Shown: positions 26,434-37,047 of the stretch, in pieces
How the letters are laid out: each line of letters opens with the position of its first letter
How positions within the stretch are numbered: the first letter of the stretch is position 1
Source: Deltaproteobacteria bacterium
GTDB lineage: Bacteria; Desulfobacterota; Desulfomonilia; UBA1062
Assembly: GCA_018433775.1 (NCBI GenBank)
Contig: JAHDQN010000037.1
Span: forward strand, 85,671 to 149,670
Direction of reading: 5' to 3'
DNA: 64,000 nucleotides
The notes under the pieces: generated by a model
What the model was told of the DNA's origin: nothing
The model's database searches: none
What the model saw: the letters and a program-made list of their open reading frames with translations, nothing else
Translations under genes and position numbers: made by a program

Positions 26434-27801
26434 ATGGATCTCAAACCATTATTCGAACCGCAATCGCTGGCCGTTGTCGGAGTATCGCTGCATAATGACC
26501 TGCATCCTTCCAATATCATCTTCTACAAGAACCTCTACCGGTATCCCGTTGAAGCCTACCCGGTCAACCCCAAGGCTGGGGTGCTCAAAGGGGTTGCCGC
26601 ATATTCAAGCGTTCGGGATCTCCCGGAGGTGGTTGATCTCGCCATCATCTCGGCCCGTGCGGACGTTGTCCCGAAGATCCTCGAAGACTGCATCGCCGCC
26701 GGGGTGAAGGCCGGGACCATCATCTCGGGCGGTTTTGCAGAGGTCGGGAACACCGAACTGCAGAAGCAGATCGTTTCCATAGCCAGGGACGCGGATTTCC
26801 CCTTTATCGGTCCGAACTGTCTGGGCATTTATTCGCCGGCATACTTCGACAGCTTCTTCTTCGCCCCGGAGCGCATGAGTGTGCCACAGCAGGGAAACGT
26901 GGCGATCATCAGCCAGAGCGGAGGTCTGCTGGTGGACCAGATGATCGGCTTTTCCGTCGAAGGGGTGGGACTGTCCCTGGCCGTCAGCATTGGGAACAAG
27001 GCGGTACTCGGCGAGACCGACCTGCTGGATTATCTCGAGCAGGATGAAAAAACCCGGGTGATTTGCCTGTATATCGAGGGGTTCGGCGAGGATGAGGGGC
27101 GCGAGTTCCTGCTCAAGGCAAAGGAGTGCAAAAAGCCCGTTGTCCTGCTCAAGGCCGGCAAAAGCCCGGGAGGGAGCAAGGCTGTTTCCAGCCATACCGC
27201 ATCGCTTGCGGGCGACTACACGGTTTTTTCCAAGGTTCTCTCGCAGAACGGCATCGTGGAGGCCAGGAACCCCTCAGAGCTCATGCACTTCTGTGAGTCC
27301 CTGAGCGCCTACCAGACCCCCATACAGGGCAACGTGAGCATCATCACGCTCAGCGGCGGGCACGGCGCGCTGGCCACCGACCTCTGCTTCGAGCACGGGC
27401 TCACGGTACCCGCATTCTCCCAGCCCGAGCAGGACATGATCCGCAAGCGCCTGAAACCCGCCATCGCCTCCATTGCCACCTGTACCAACCCGGTGGATCT
27501 CACCGGCACCTCCACGGATGACGACTATGTCGAGGCATCGCGGGTGATCGGAACATTCGATCAGATCGAATGCCTCATGATGCTCCTCCTGCCGTACGCT
27601 CCCGGTCTCTCCTCGGATCTGGGCGCCAGGCTGAGCATCGTCAGCAAACAGGCAGGCAAGCCCATGATCGCATATTTGCCGAGGCACGAAAAATACCGGA
27701 TGCTCATCGAGGGCTTCGAGATCAACGGCGTCCCGGTCGCGCATACCATCGAGGGCGCCGTCCAGATGGCGCTTGCCATGGCGAAGTACCGCAGGTTCTG
27801 A
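26434..27801 (+). CDS. ADP-forming acyl-CoA synthetase alpha subunit-like protein
   Basis: The 455-residue protein starts with a CoA-binding Rossmann domain (LFEPQSLAVVGVS), followed by two succinyl-CoA-ligase-like domains. The phosphohistidine motif is in AVSSHTASLAGDY, near residue 253. ADP-forming acetyl/acyl-CoA synthetases convert acyl-CoA, ADP and phosphate to acid, CoA and ATP. This is the alpha part only; the ATP-grasp beta subunit is not in the window. AAGGGGG lies before the ATG at 26434, chosen over an upstream in-frame start. Confidence 0.85.
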   Translation: MDLKPLFEPQSLAVVGVSLHNDLHPSNIIFYKNLYRYPVEAYPVNPKAGVLKGVAAYSSVRDLPEVVDLAIISARADVVPKILEDCIAAGVKAGTIISGGFAEVGNTELQKQIVSIARDADFPFIGPNCLGIYSPAYFDSFFFAPERMSVPQQGNVAIISQSGGLLVDQMIGFSVEGVGLSLAVSIGNKAVLGETDLLDYLEQDEKTRVICLYIEGFGEDEGREFLLKAKECKKPVVLLKAGKSPGGSKAVSSHTASLAGDYTVFSKVLSQNGIVEARNPSELMHFCESLSAYQTPIQGNVSIITLSGGHGALATDLCFEHGLTVPAFSQPEQDMIRKRLKPAIASIATCTNPVDLTGTSTDDDYVEASRVIGTFDQIECLMMLLLPYAPGLSSDLGARLSIVSKQAGKPMIAYLPRHEKYRMLIEGFEINGVPVAHTIEGAVQMALAMAKYRRF

Positions 27802-27997
27802 CGAAACGCCTCCAACCGGAGACGGCACCGGCGCAGCATTATGCCCCATTGCCTGAACCGATTCCCGTGGTTCCTCTCCATCCGGGTTCATGGCCGGAAT
27901 GCGCATGTCTTTCTCTGTCTGTGTGTGATATGCAAAAGGAAATAACGCAGGCATTTTTGCAACGTATCGGAATGTTCCGGGGAAGGGATGGTCACGG

Positions 27998-28645
27998 ATG
28001 AAGGAAAAGAAGGCGGTTATCTTCGATCTGGACGGCACGCTGCTCGACACGCTCTCCGACATCACGGATTCCATGAACGAGGTGCTTGTCAGCCATGGGT
28101 TCCCCGTCCACAGTTACGATGCATACCAGACAATGATCGGTGCGGGCCTGGACATGCTCGCCAGGCGCGCGGTTCCCGAGGACCGGCGCGACGACGGGAC
28201 CGTCTCCTCCGTAGTAGCCGACATGCGGAAGGAGTACGGCCGGAGGTGGGCGTTCACCTCCCGGCCGTATCCCGGCGTCCCGGAGATGCTCACTCTCCTC
28301 ACTGAAAGAGGCATCCCCTTCTCGGTGTTGTCCAACAAGCTCGACTCCTTTGCCAAGCTGATGGTCAGTGCCCTCCTGAGCGGCTGGAGTTTCTTCGAGG
28401 TGAGGGGTCTGGTTCAGGGATTGCCCAGAAAGCCCGACCCGCACATCGCCCTGGAGATGGTCGATGCCTTGGGCCTTTTCCCGGATCAGGTGGTTTTTGT
28501 CGGCGACTCGGATATAGACATGGAAACCGCAGTGAGGGCGGGGATGAAGCCGGTGGGAGTGCTCTGGGGGTATCAGACGCCGGAGAGGCTCATCTCCGCA
28601 GGGGCCTCCACGCTGCTGAGCTCGCCCCGGGAGCTCCTGGGCTGC

Positions 28646-28651
<6 letters not shown>
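27998..28651 (+). CDS. HAD-superfamily phosphatase (Gph-like)
   Basis: The 217-residue hydrolase has HAD motif I VIFDLDGTLLDT (residues 8-19), motif II serine in FSVLSNKLD, motif III lysine in LPRKPDP and motif IV VGDSDIDMETA. The helical cap after motif I is of C1 type, and the overall pattern resembles phosphoglycolate phosphatase. The real substrate may be another phosphate ester. Its last codons overlap the convergent diguanylate cyclase gene by 6 bp. Confidence 0.88.
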
Positions 28652-29776
<1,125 letters not shown>

Positions 29777-29942
29777 GTATCATTGATGTCCGTTCTTTCA
29801 TCCTTGGTATTTCTGTATCGGTAGAATATCGAGAAATATGAAGCACCTGCCCTGAGAAAACCGTAAATGAGCGTGTGCGTGGAATTGCATGTCGTCCGGA
29901 CCGCCCGAAGGGGGCAGAAGCCCGGCCCCCCGGCATAGCATT

Positions 29943-30296
29943 CTATTCCTGAATATGTTCAAAGCCCTGCATCAGAACGTTCCTGATGTGCCTGTTGTTC
30001 AGGGAATAGTAAACCTTTTTGCCGGCCTTGCGGGATTTTACCAGGCGTGAACGGTTCAGGGTTCTGAGCTGGTGCGAGATGGCTGAATGCTTCATGTCGA
30101 GGATGGCTGCGATGTCGCCTACGCAGAGCTCGGCCGCCCCCAGGGCGAAAAGAATTCTGATGCGGGTTGCATCGCCGAAGAGCTTGAAAAAATCCGCAAG
30201 CTCTATCACCACCAACTCGCTGGCGGGAAGAAGACCCCTGATCCTGTTGATCCTTTCCTCACGGGCCGAAGGATCCTGTGGATTTGGAGCGCCCAT
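29943..30296 (-). CDS. ArsR/SmtB-family transcriptional repressor
   Basis: The 117-residue winged-helix protein has the ArsR core: LFGDATRIRILFAL, ELCVGDIA, the recognition helix MKHSAISHQLRTL and a wing (SRKAGKKVYYSL). The C-terminal helix reads NNRHIRNVLMQGFEHIQE, matching the SmtB alpha-5 metal site (D-x-H...H-x2-E) except that the first Asp is Asn. A zinc or similar metal sensor is likely. The ATG at 30296 is inferred from family length; the frame is open further upstream. The DUF554 gene is divergent, about 190 bp away, and could be its target. Confidence 0.82.
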   Translation of the reverse strand: MGAPNPQDPSAREERINRIRGLLPASELVVIELADFFKLFGDATRIRILFALGAAELCVGDIAAILDMKHSAISHQLRTLNRSRLVKSRKAGKKVYYSLNNRHIRNVLMQGFEHIQE

Positions 30297-30484
30297 GAGA
30301 AAAATGTAAGGCTTGAGGGCGCGTGTTGTCAATAGCAGATAATATTGTTTTATCAACAGACGATATATGCCCTCGGCATAATCCTTTCGGCAAGGGATGG
30401 TTTCTTCGGGAAAAATCTTTGCGATTGACCTTGACGGGTTTTCTTCTGTACTAACGGTTGAACACGGCAAGAAAGGGATGTGAA

Positions 30485-31159
30485 GTGACAGGAACGCTCG
30501 TGAATGCATCGGCGGTTGCGGCTGGGGCTGTGTTGGGCCTGCTGGCGGGGAGGCACATCTCCGAGAGGATCAGGGGCACGCTCATGCACGCCCTGGGTCT
30601 GGCGGTGATGGTGATCGGTCTGAAGATGGCCCTAACGGTGGACGACCTGATTCCCATGGTCGCCTGCCTGCTCCTGGGCGGTCTCACCGGGGAGATACTC
30701 CGCATCGAAGACGGGGTCGCCTGGGTGGGCGTCCATCTCAAGGAGCGGTTCCGGTCCGGGTCGGCGACCTTCGTGCAGGGCTTCGTATCCGCCTCGGTCC
30801 TTTATCTCACCGGGGCCATGATGATCATCGGCTGCATCCAGGACGGGACCACCGGCGACGCCAGCACACTCTACCTGAAATCTCTCCTCGACGGTGTGGC
30901 ATCGGTGGCTCTGGCATCCACCCTGGGGGTGGGAGTGGCCTTCTCCGCGCTCTCCGTCCTGGTGGTCCAGGGAGGGCTGACGATGGCGGCCTCGTATCTG
31001 GTCTTTCTCCAGGACCCCCAGGTGCTCGCCTCCATAACAGCCACCGGAGGCATGATCATTCTGGGCATCGGCATCAATCTCCTGGAGCTCACCCGGATCC
31101 GGGTGGGGAATTTCATCCCGGCCCTGGTCTTTGCCGCCGCGTATCCATTCATCGTGTAG
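30485..31159 (+). CDS. DUF554 membrane protein
   Basis: The 224-residue integral membrane protein has seven or so hydrophobic segments and matches the DUF554 (YdfK/YqgA) pattern: GTLVNASAVAAGAVLGLLAG at the start, MVIGLKMAL and SASVLYLTGAMMIIG. The family has no firmly known function; transport has been suggested. The GTG at 30485 is selected because AAAGGGA lies six bases upstream. It is divergent from the ArsR regulator. Confidence 0.85.
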   Translation: MTGTLVNASAVAAGAVLGLLAGRHISERIRGTLMHALGLAVMVIGLKMALTVDDLIPMVACLLLGGLTGEILRIEDGVAWVGVHLKERFRSGSATFVQGFVSASVLYLTGAMMIIGCIQDGTTGDASTLYLKSLLDGVASVALASTLGVGVAFSALSVLVVQGGLTMAASYLVFLQDPQVLASITATGGMIILGIGINLLELTRIRVGNFIPALVFAAAYPFIV

Positions 31160-31221
31160 CGGAAAGAACAGAAACAGCGTTGCAAAGAAGTATGCAACTG
31201 TATTAAGAAAAAGGTATTGTT

Positions 31222-31797
31222 ATGTTCAGGAAAATGCACATGAACAAATTTCTGCTCCAGGCCGAGGACTGTGCGGTCATGGTCATCGACATCCAGGAGA
31301 AGTTGTTCGCCGTTACGGACGAGCGGTTCAGGACGATGCTGATCAGAAACAGCTGTATCCTCATCGAAACGGCCAGGGCGCTGAACATGCCGGTCATGGT
31401 CACCGAACAATATCCAAAGGGAATGGGCGGGACCGTCCCGGAGATCGGAAAGCATATCCGCGACCTTCCCCGTTACGAGAAACTCTATTTCAGCTGCTAC
31501 CGCGACCCCGCGATCAGGGAGCGGACCGATGCCCTGGCACGGAAAACCGTGATCGTGGCGGGCATGGAGGCGCACGTCTGCGTGTTCCAGACCGTGATCG
31601 ACCTTCTCATGGCCGGGTACCGGGTCGTGATTGCGGGCGATGCCGTGTCCTCCCGGCGCTCGATGGACCGGGAAGAGGCCATCGAGGAGATGCGAAGCGC
31701 CGGCGCCCTGATCTACTCGACCGAGATGATCGCATTCATGCTTCTGGAGAAGGCCGGGACCCCGCAATTCAAAAGGCTTGCCCCTTTTTTCAAGTAA
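31222..31797 (+). CDS. Isochorismatase-family cysteine hydrolase
   Basis: The 191-residue protein has the catalytic triad expected of the family: Asp in VMVIDIQEKLF, Lys in the RYEKLYFS region and Cys in GMEAHVCVFQT, preceded by the usual cis-peptide segment. Members hydrolyse small amides or vinyl ethers such as nicotinamide or isochorismate. No menaquinone or siderophore genes are nearby, so the substrate is unknown. Three ATGs within 22 bp make the exact start uncertain. Confidence 0.85.
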   Translation: MFRKMHMNKFLLQAEDCAVMVIDIQEKLFAVTDERFRTMLIRNSCILIETARALNMPVMVTEQYPKGMGGTVPEIGKHIRDLPRYEKLYFSCYRDPAIRERTDALARKTVIVAGMEAHVCVFQTVIDLLMAGYRVVIAGDAVSSRRSMDREEAIEEMRSAGALIYSTEMIAFMLLEKAGTPQFKRLAPFFK

Positions 31798-31980
31798 AAG
31801 GGCCAGCATACGAACAATATTTCGCTTCTTGGAATATTCAGGCCTTGAAACCGGTGATCTTGTGTGATAAAGGGCTCACCAAAACACACGTCCGTAAGAC
31901 TGCGCAGGGCTTTCAGGTGTCCTTTGGCTTAAAAAAAGGATTGGTCCTGCCGGACGGAGGAAAAACCAGGAGGACAGTCA

Positions 31981-32946
31981 ATGGCAGTAGTAACCATGAA
32001 ACAGCTCTTAGAGGCAGGGGTGCATTTCGGGCATCAGACCCCGAGGTGGAACCCAAAAATGAAACCCTACATCTTCGGATCCCGCAACGGCATCCACATC
32101 ATCGATCTTCAGAAGACAGAAAAGCTCTTCGAGAAGGCGTGCGACTTTATCCGCGAGGTCACGGAGAATGGCGGCAAGGTGCTCTTCGTGGGTACGAAAA
32201 AGCAGGCCCAGGACGCCATCGAAGAAGAGGCTACCCGCGGGGGGGCGTTCTATGTGAACTACCGGTGGCTCGGCGGGACCCTGACCAACTTCCAGACCAT
32301 CCGCAAGAGCATCGACAAGCTCAAATGGCTCGAGAACATCATCGACAACGGCACGATCGAGGACTATCCCAAGAAAGAACAGATCAGCATGAAGCGTCAC
32401 AAGATCAAGCTGGAGCGGTCTCTCCATGGGATCAAAAACATGGAGACATTGCCGAACATCCTCTACATCGTGGACCCCTCGCGCGAGTACATCGCGGTGA
32501 GAGAGGCCAAGACGCTGGGTATCCCCATCGTGGCCATCGTGGACACCAACTGCGATCCGACCCTGATCGACTATGTCATTCCGGGTAATGACGACGCCAT
32601 CAGGGCCATCCGGCTCTTCAGCTCCAAGATCGCCGACGCCGTGGGCGAAGGAACCTCCCGATATATCGACAGGCTCCAGAAAGAGGAAAAGGAAGCCGCC
32701 GTGCCCGAAGGCGCCGCGCCCGGAGAAGAGGCTGCCCCGAGGGAGACCATGGGCAAGGGGCTCGAAGGCGAGATAGAGATCATCGTCAAGGAAGGCAAAG
32801 GCAAGAAAAAGGAGCCCAAGCAGGAACCGAAGCCGGAAACGGAAACGAAGCCTGAACCGAAGCCTGAACCGAAACCGGAAACGAAGCCGGAGACAGAAGG
32901 CGACAGCGGCAGTGACGCCGACAACACGGAAGACGTCGCCGAATAA
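31981..32946 (+). CDS. rpsB: 30S ribosomal protein S2 with long Lys/Pro/Glu tail
   Basis: The protein is 321 residues, against about 240-260 for ordinary S2. Residues 1-235 are classical S2: [39 protein letters not shown] and [14 protein letters not shown] charged linker follows, then a low-complexity tail of KPE(P/T) repeats (nt 32803-32899) ending in an acidic segment. S2 docks on the 30S platform and recruits S1. GACCAGGAGGAC precedes the ATG. It starts the standard order rpsB-tsf-pyrH-frr. Confidence 0.95.
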   Translation: MAVVTMKQLLEAGVHFGHQTPRWNPKMKPYIFGSRNGIHIIDLQKTEKLFEKACDFIREVTENGGKVLFVGTKKQAQDAIEEEATRGGAFYVNYRWLGGTLTNFQTIRKSIDKLKWLENIIDNGTIEDYPKKEQISMKRHKIKLERSLHGIKNMETLPNILYIVDPSREYIAVREAKTLGIPIVAIVDTNCDPTLIDYVIPGNDDAIRAIRLFSSKIADAVGEGTSRYIDRLQKEEKEAAVPEGAAPGEEAAPRETMGKGLEGEIEIIVKEGKGKKKEPKQEPKPETETKPEPKPEPKPETKPETEGDSGSDADNTEDVAE

Positions 32947-32966
32947 CCAAGGGAGGCAAGAGTAAG

Positions 32967-33566
32967 GTGCAGATCACATCAGAAGAGGTAAAAAAGCTCA
33001 GAGACAAGACCGGCGTGGGGATGATGGACTGTAAGAAGGCCCTCGAAGCATGCGGCGGGGACTTTGACAAGGCTGTTGAATATCTCAGGAAGAAAGGGAT
33101 CGAGGTTGCAAACAAGCGCTCGGGGAGACAGGCCTCCCAGGGAATGGTCTCCTCCTATATCCATCTGGGCGGCAAGGTGGGCGTTCTGGTCGAGGTGAAC
33201 TGCGAGAGCGATTTCGTCGCCAAGTCGGAGCATTTCACCACCTTCGTCAAGGACGTCTCCATGCACATCGCCGCATCGAGCCCCGACTGGGTGAGCAGGG
33301 AGGACGTTCCCCAGGACGTGCTCGACAAGGAAAAGGATATCCTCAAGGAGCAGGCGCTCAAATCGGGCAAGCCCGAGAAGGTGATCGAAAAGATCATCGA
33401 GGGAAGGATCACCAAGTTCTATTCCGAGCACTGCCTGCTCGATCAGCCCTTTGTGAAGGATACGGACAAGACCATCAAACAGCTCCTGGACGAGTTGATG
33501 GCCAAGACCGGCGAGAAATGCCTGGTAAGGCGTTTCACCCGGTACCAGCTGGGAGAAGAGATCTAA
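32967..33566 (+). CDS. tsf: Elongation factor Ts (short form)
   Basis: EF-Ts recharges EF-Tu with GTP. The 199-residue protein starts at a GTG after GGAGGCAAG. It shows the UBA-like N-terminus TGVGMMDCKKAL, the core VGVLVEVNCESDFVA and a shortened C-terminal part. Many bacteria have about 280-300 residues; the short form lacking part of the core is known from several phyla including Thermus. It lies 20 bp after rpsB and 3 bp before pyrH. Confidence 0.95.
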   Translation: MQITSEEVKKLRDKTGVGMMDCKKALEACGGDFDKAVEYLRKKGIEVANKRSGRQASQGMVSSYIHLGGKVGVLVEVNCESDFVAKSEHFTTFVKDVSMHIAASSPDWVSREDVPQDVLDKEKDILKEQALKSGKPEKVIEKIIEGRITKFYSEHCLLDQPFVKDTDKTIKQLLDELMAKTGEKCLVRRFTRYQLGEEI

Positions 33567-33569
33567 ACG

Positions 33570-34295
33570 GTGTCTGTTCTCTACGGGCGTATTCTCCTCA
33601 AACTCAGTGGCGAGGCCCTTGCTGGGGACAGGGGATACGGATTCGATCCGGCAACCCTCGATGCCATAGCACAGGCTGTCGTGGAAGCCGCCCGGACGGG
33701 CGTCCAGATCGGGATAGTGATCGGCGGGGGGAACATCTTCCGCGGACAGGATTCCGCCGTCGCCTCCGACCGGGTGAGTGCGGACCAGATGGGCATGCTC
33801 GCCACGCTCATCAACGCGCTCGCCCTCAGGGACACTCTGAAGCGTCAGGGAGCCGAGTGCACCGTGCTCGGCTCCTTTGCCGTGCCCACGGTCGTGGATG
33901 CGTTCAGCGCGGAAAAGGCGCGGGAGCATCTCGACCAGGGGCGCGTGGTGATTTTCGGCGGGGGCACCGGATGTCCCTACTTCACCACGGACACCGCGGC
34001 GGCGCTCAGGGCCCTGGAGATAGGGGCGGACGCGCTCGTGAAGGCCACAAAAGTCAACGGCATCTACGACAAGGACCCGGTCCTGCATCCGGATGCCGTC
34101 TTCTACCCTGAGATCGATTACGATCAGGTGCTTGCGATGCGGCTGAAGGTCATGGACCTGACCGCTACGAGCCTCTGTCGTGACAATGGCCTCGTTGTCC
34201 GTATTATCAATATCAAAACCCCGGGAAACCTCGAAAGGATGCTTGCGGGAGAGAATATCGGCTCGGTCGTGACTGCAAGGAGGGACAGGGTATGA
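33570..34295 (+). CDS. pyrH: UMP kinase
   Basis: PyrH phosphorylates UMP to UDP. The 241-residue protein has the amino-acid-kinase fold with LLKLSGEAL at residues 8-16, GGGNIFRG, the TGCPYFTTDTAAALRA segment and VNGIYDKDP. It begins at a GTG 3 bp after tsf, and its stop overlaps the frr start by 4 bp. Usual allosteric control is by GTP and UTP. Confidence 0.96.
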   Translation: MSVLYGRILLKLSGEALAGDRGYGFDPATLDAIAQAVVEAARTGVQIGIVIGGGNIFRGQDSAVASDRVSADQMGMLATLINALALRDTLKRQGAECTVLGSFAVPTVVDAFSAEKAREHLDQGRVVIFGGGTGCPYFTTDTAAALRALEIGADALVKATKVNGIYDKDPVLHPDAVFYPEIDYDQVLAMRLKVMDLTATSLCRDNGLVVRIINIKTPGNLERMLAGENIGSVVTARRDRV

Positions 34296-34849
34296 TGAAC
34301 GAAGTGCTCGATGGAGTGAAACAGGACATGGAAAAGACGGTGACGGCCATGAGGCAGTCGCTGCAGAAGGTGCGGACGGGCAGGGCCTCCATCGGAATCC
34401 TGGACGGCATCATGGTGGACTACTACGGAACCCCGACTCCCCTGAAGCAGCTGGCCACGCTTGCTGTTCCGGAGCCCAGGCTCATCACCATCCAGCCGTG
34501 GGACAAGGGCGCCATATCGAGCATCGAGAAGGCCATCTTCAAGTCGGAGCTCGGACTGACCCCGGCCAACGACGGCAAGATCATCCGCGTGCCGATCCCC
34601 CCCCTGAACGAAGAGCGGCGCAGAGACCTGGTAAAGATGGTGAAGAAGACGGCCGAGGAGTACCGGGTGGAGGTCCGCAACCATCGCCGTGACGCCAATG
34701 CAATGCTCAAAGATCTGGAGAAGGACAAGGAGATCAGCCAGGACGAGCTGAAGACGTCCCAGGACAAGGTCCAGGACCTTACCAACGACTATATCAAGCA
34801 GGTGGACGCCCTGCTTGCAGATAAAGAAAAAGAAATCATGGAAGTATGA
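34292..34849 (+). CDS. frr: Ribosome recycling factor
   Basis: RRF, with EF-G, splits post-termination ribosomes. The 185-residue protein shows the family landmarks: RTGRASIGILDGIMVDYYG, IQPWDKGAISSIEKAI and the RRDLVKMVKKTAEEYRVEVRN helix of the three-helix bundle. It closes the rpsB-tsf-pyrH-frr operon. An ATG immediately after the first one is an equally possible start. Confidence 0.96.
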   Translation: MMNEVLDGVKQDMEKTVTAMRQSLQKVRTGRASIGILDGIMVDYYGTPTPLKQLATLAVPEPRLITIQPWDKGAISSIEKAIFKSELGLTPANDGKIIRVPIPPLNEERRRDLVKMVKKTAEEYRVEVRNHRRDANAMLKDLEKDKEISQDELKTSQDKVQDLTNDYIKQVDALLADKEKEIMEV

Positions 34850-34960
34850 GGCGGTTGACGTTTTTCGCCACGCAGAGTTCGGCCCGGGGAACAGCCGAAG
34901 CAGTGCCCCGTGGAGAAGCGAAGAAAGGGGCTGTTCCGGCAGCATCAAGGAGGAGCATCA

Positions 34961-35506
34961 ATGAATTCTAGAGAAAACAGCAATGGTTCGTCCCGGTTCA
35001 TGATGTATTTCAAGCCGAATAATCTCAGCGAGCTCAGGGTCATCTCCCGTATGCTCAACATCGCCATGGTCGATTTCGTGGGCGCGGCGCTGGATGCATA
35101 CATCTTCAAGAAGGAGCATGAATACGGCGGAGACATTCCCCTGCGGCAGAAAAAGCGCTATGTCGGGCCGCGGGCCGACACCTCGGAGAGGCGCATACGG
35201 TATGTCATGAGGCTGGGCAAGGACACGGTGGAAAAGATCCGGGACATCGCCTCCCTCGACAACCGGAGGTTCACCCATGTCTGTGATGATGCCCTGGCCA
35301 ATTTCATCGAATTTACCAAGCAGGAAAAGAACTTCAAGAACGTGTGGATTTCCCGGTCGGATGTCGAGGCGGTGAGGGGCAGGAAGAGCGTGAAGTCGTC
35401 CGTCGAGATTGACAGCCTTCTCAGGCAGTACAAGAACGCCGAGAAGGCCGCAAAAGTCGGACAGTCACTGAAGGAGAATTGTATAACGCTTCCGGACAGC
35501 TCATAG
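34961..35506 (+). CDS. Protein with two ribbon-helix-helix-like modules
   Basis: The 181-residue protein starts at an ATG with an excellent AAGGAGGAG site. Two segments share a strand-helix-helix layout: residues about 12-48 (RFMMYFKPNNLSELRVIS... to DAYIFKK) and about 78-118 (RYVMRLGKDTVEKIRDIA... to FIEFTKQ). The second looks like the RHH pattern of DNA-binding proteins. I infer an intramolecular RHH pair or regulator; no family name is certain. Its 3' end overlaps the HEAT membrane gene, suggesting a coupled pair. Confidence 0.65.
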   Translation: MNSRENSNGSSRFMMYFKPNNLSELRVISRMLNIAMVDFVGAALDAYIFKKEHEYGGDIPLRQKKRYVGPRADTSERRIRYVMRLGKDTVEKIRDIASLDNRRFTHVCDDALANFIEFTKQEKNFKNVWISRSDVEAVRGRKSVKSSVEIDSLLRQYKNAEKAAKVGQSLKENCITLPDSS

Positions 35507-37047
35507 ACAGCGAACCCCCGTCGCCGGACGCGGTCCGCACTCAGGGAAGGGTGTTCGGCCTGTCCGGGTATCGCGATTTCACCCAGTGGTTCCGTGCGTC
35601 CTTTGCCGGCACGCTGTGCTGCATCGCCCTGATCACCCTGTTCGGGTTCATCCTGGTGAGCCGGCACGCGCAGCACCTCTCGTCGCAGATGCAGTTTTTC
35701 GTCTCGTCCGGCATGGAGCCCCTGGTCAGTCCCGACGATCCATTTCTGATAAAATTCAGCCACAGGCTTTCGAGCGCCCTGTTCTTCGGGTGCACGCTGG
35801 GTGTGCTGAACGCCCTGGCGGCAATGGTGCTGTCCTTTTTTCCCTGGCTTAAAGGCCGTTACTCCTGGCCCGATGTCGCGGCCTTTTTCGTCCTGGGCGG
35901 CTTGTGCACCTGGCTGGGCTACAGCGCCGAGATCCCGGTGCTCTCGGTTGTATTCGGGTTTTTGAGCCCGGTGGCGTTCTTCGTGCCCTGGACCCTGATC
36001 ATCAGGAGAAGCAGGCCCCGCGAGGTCAGATTCGGGCGGTGGTTCGCCCTTGCCGCGGCGGCCTCGGCCCCGTTCCTGTTCATGCTCGTCCTGGGCAGCG
36101 CCTCGTTCGGGGTCATCAGGGATTCCATGCTCACACTCCCGGTCATGAGGAACATCTCAGACTTTTACTACGGCCATACCCTGCTCGCCGCGCACGTCAT
36201 CAAGCCGGTATCTGCCCTGGAGCAAAAGGTGGTTGCGGTATCGGACGAGATACGCGCCATCGGCCCCATGCCGCACGGAAGCCTCTGGGTGCGCACCCCG
36301 GACCCGTGCGGGCTTGCGATTCGGGACCTGGCGGTGAGTAAGGAGAAGCTCTCCTGCACCTCGGTCGTGCTCCGCGACGATAGACCCGCCAACGTGTCGA
36401 ACCGGCTCATGAAAGAAATCACGCCTGCCTTTGACAAAAACAGGATGCTGCGCCAGGGCATCGGCCTCTTCTTCTACCGCGGGCCGCTGGCGCTCATCCC
36501 GGTTCTGTTCATGCTCTGGTTCGCGCTCTTTCTCGCAAACCTTTCCCTGAGGTCGAAAATAGCGGCCGGCGTGCTCTTTGCCTTGTATTTCTCGCTCTTT
36601 TTCCCGGCGTGGCAGAGCGTATACCAGCGCCACGCGCTCATCCTCCATCCGGAGAGGATCGCCGAGTACATCCTCTCCGAGCACGAGGACAGACGCTACA
36701 TCGCGCTCCTGACCTTTCCTGACGAGTTCACACCCGGAGAGCTGAACCGCTTTGCCCGCGACATCAGCCCGCGCATCAGGCTCCGCGCGATCTACGAGGC
36801 GGGCAGGAGAGAGGACGCCCGCTATCTGGACGTGGTCGAAGAGGCCCTGTCCGATCCCCAGCTCAACGTCCGGACCCGGGCGTGCTGGGCGCTCGGCGAC
36901 ATGCCCTCCGAAAAGGCGGGCGGCCTCCTCGAGCAGGCCTTTCTCCACGACCCGTCGTGGTATGTGCGGGGTTACGCCTACCGGGCCCTTGGGAAAGTAC
37001 GGCCCGTGGCAAAGGTGGTGAGAGCGGCCGGCCCCGGCGGTTCGTAA
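35479..37047 (+). CDS. Multi-pass membrane protein with C-terminal HEAT repeats
   Basis: The 522-residue protein has about eight predicted membrane segments in two groups (residues 38-200 and 330-385), separated by a periplasmic-type stretch. A soluble C-terminal region (from about 430) contains HEAT-like helices (SPRIRLRAIYEAGRRED, DPQLNVRTRACWALGDM, DPSWYVRGYAYRALG). HEAT repeats usually mediate protein contacts. The TTG at 35479 sits after GAAGGAGAA and inside the preceding gene; a GTG at 35551 is an alternative. The function is unknown. Confidence 0.75.
   Translation: MYNASGQLIDSEPPSPDAVRTQGRVFGLSGYRDFTQWFRASFAGTLCCIALITLFGFILVSRHAQHLSSQMQFFVSSGMEPLVSPDDPFLIKFSHRLSSALFFGCTLGVLNALAAMVLSFFPWLKGRYSWPDVAAFFVLGGLCTWLGYSAEIPVLSVVFGFLSPVAFFVPWTLIIRRSRPREVRFGRWFALAAAASAPFLFMLVLGSASFGVIRDSMLTLPVMRNISDFYYGHTLLAAHVIKPVSALEQKVVAVSDEIRAIGPMPHGSLWVRTPDPCGLAIRDLAVSKEKLSCTSVVLRDDRPANVSNRLMKEITPAFDKNRMLRQGIGLFFYRGPLALIPVLFMLWFALFLANLSLRSKIAAGVLFALYFSLFFPAWQSVYQRHALILHPERIAEYILSEHEDRRYIALLTFPDEFTPGELNRFARDISPRIRLRAIYEAGRREDARYLDVVEEALSDPQLNVRTRACWALGDMPSEKAGGLLEQAFLHDPSWYVRGYAYRALGKVRPVAKVVRAAGPGGS

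Noticed and set aside
31131..32588. A 485-codon frame across the isochorismatase and rpsB genes
   Set aside because: It crosses two well-supported genes in another frame and is Arg-rich noise.
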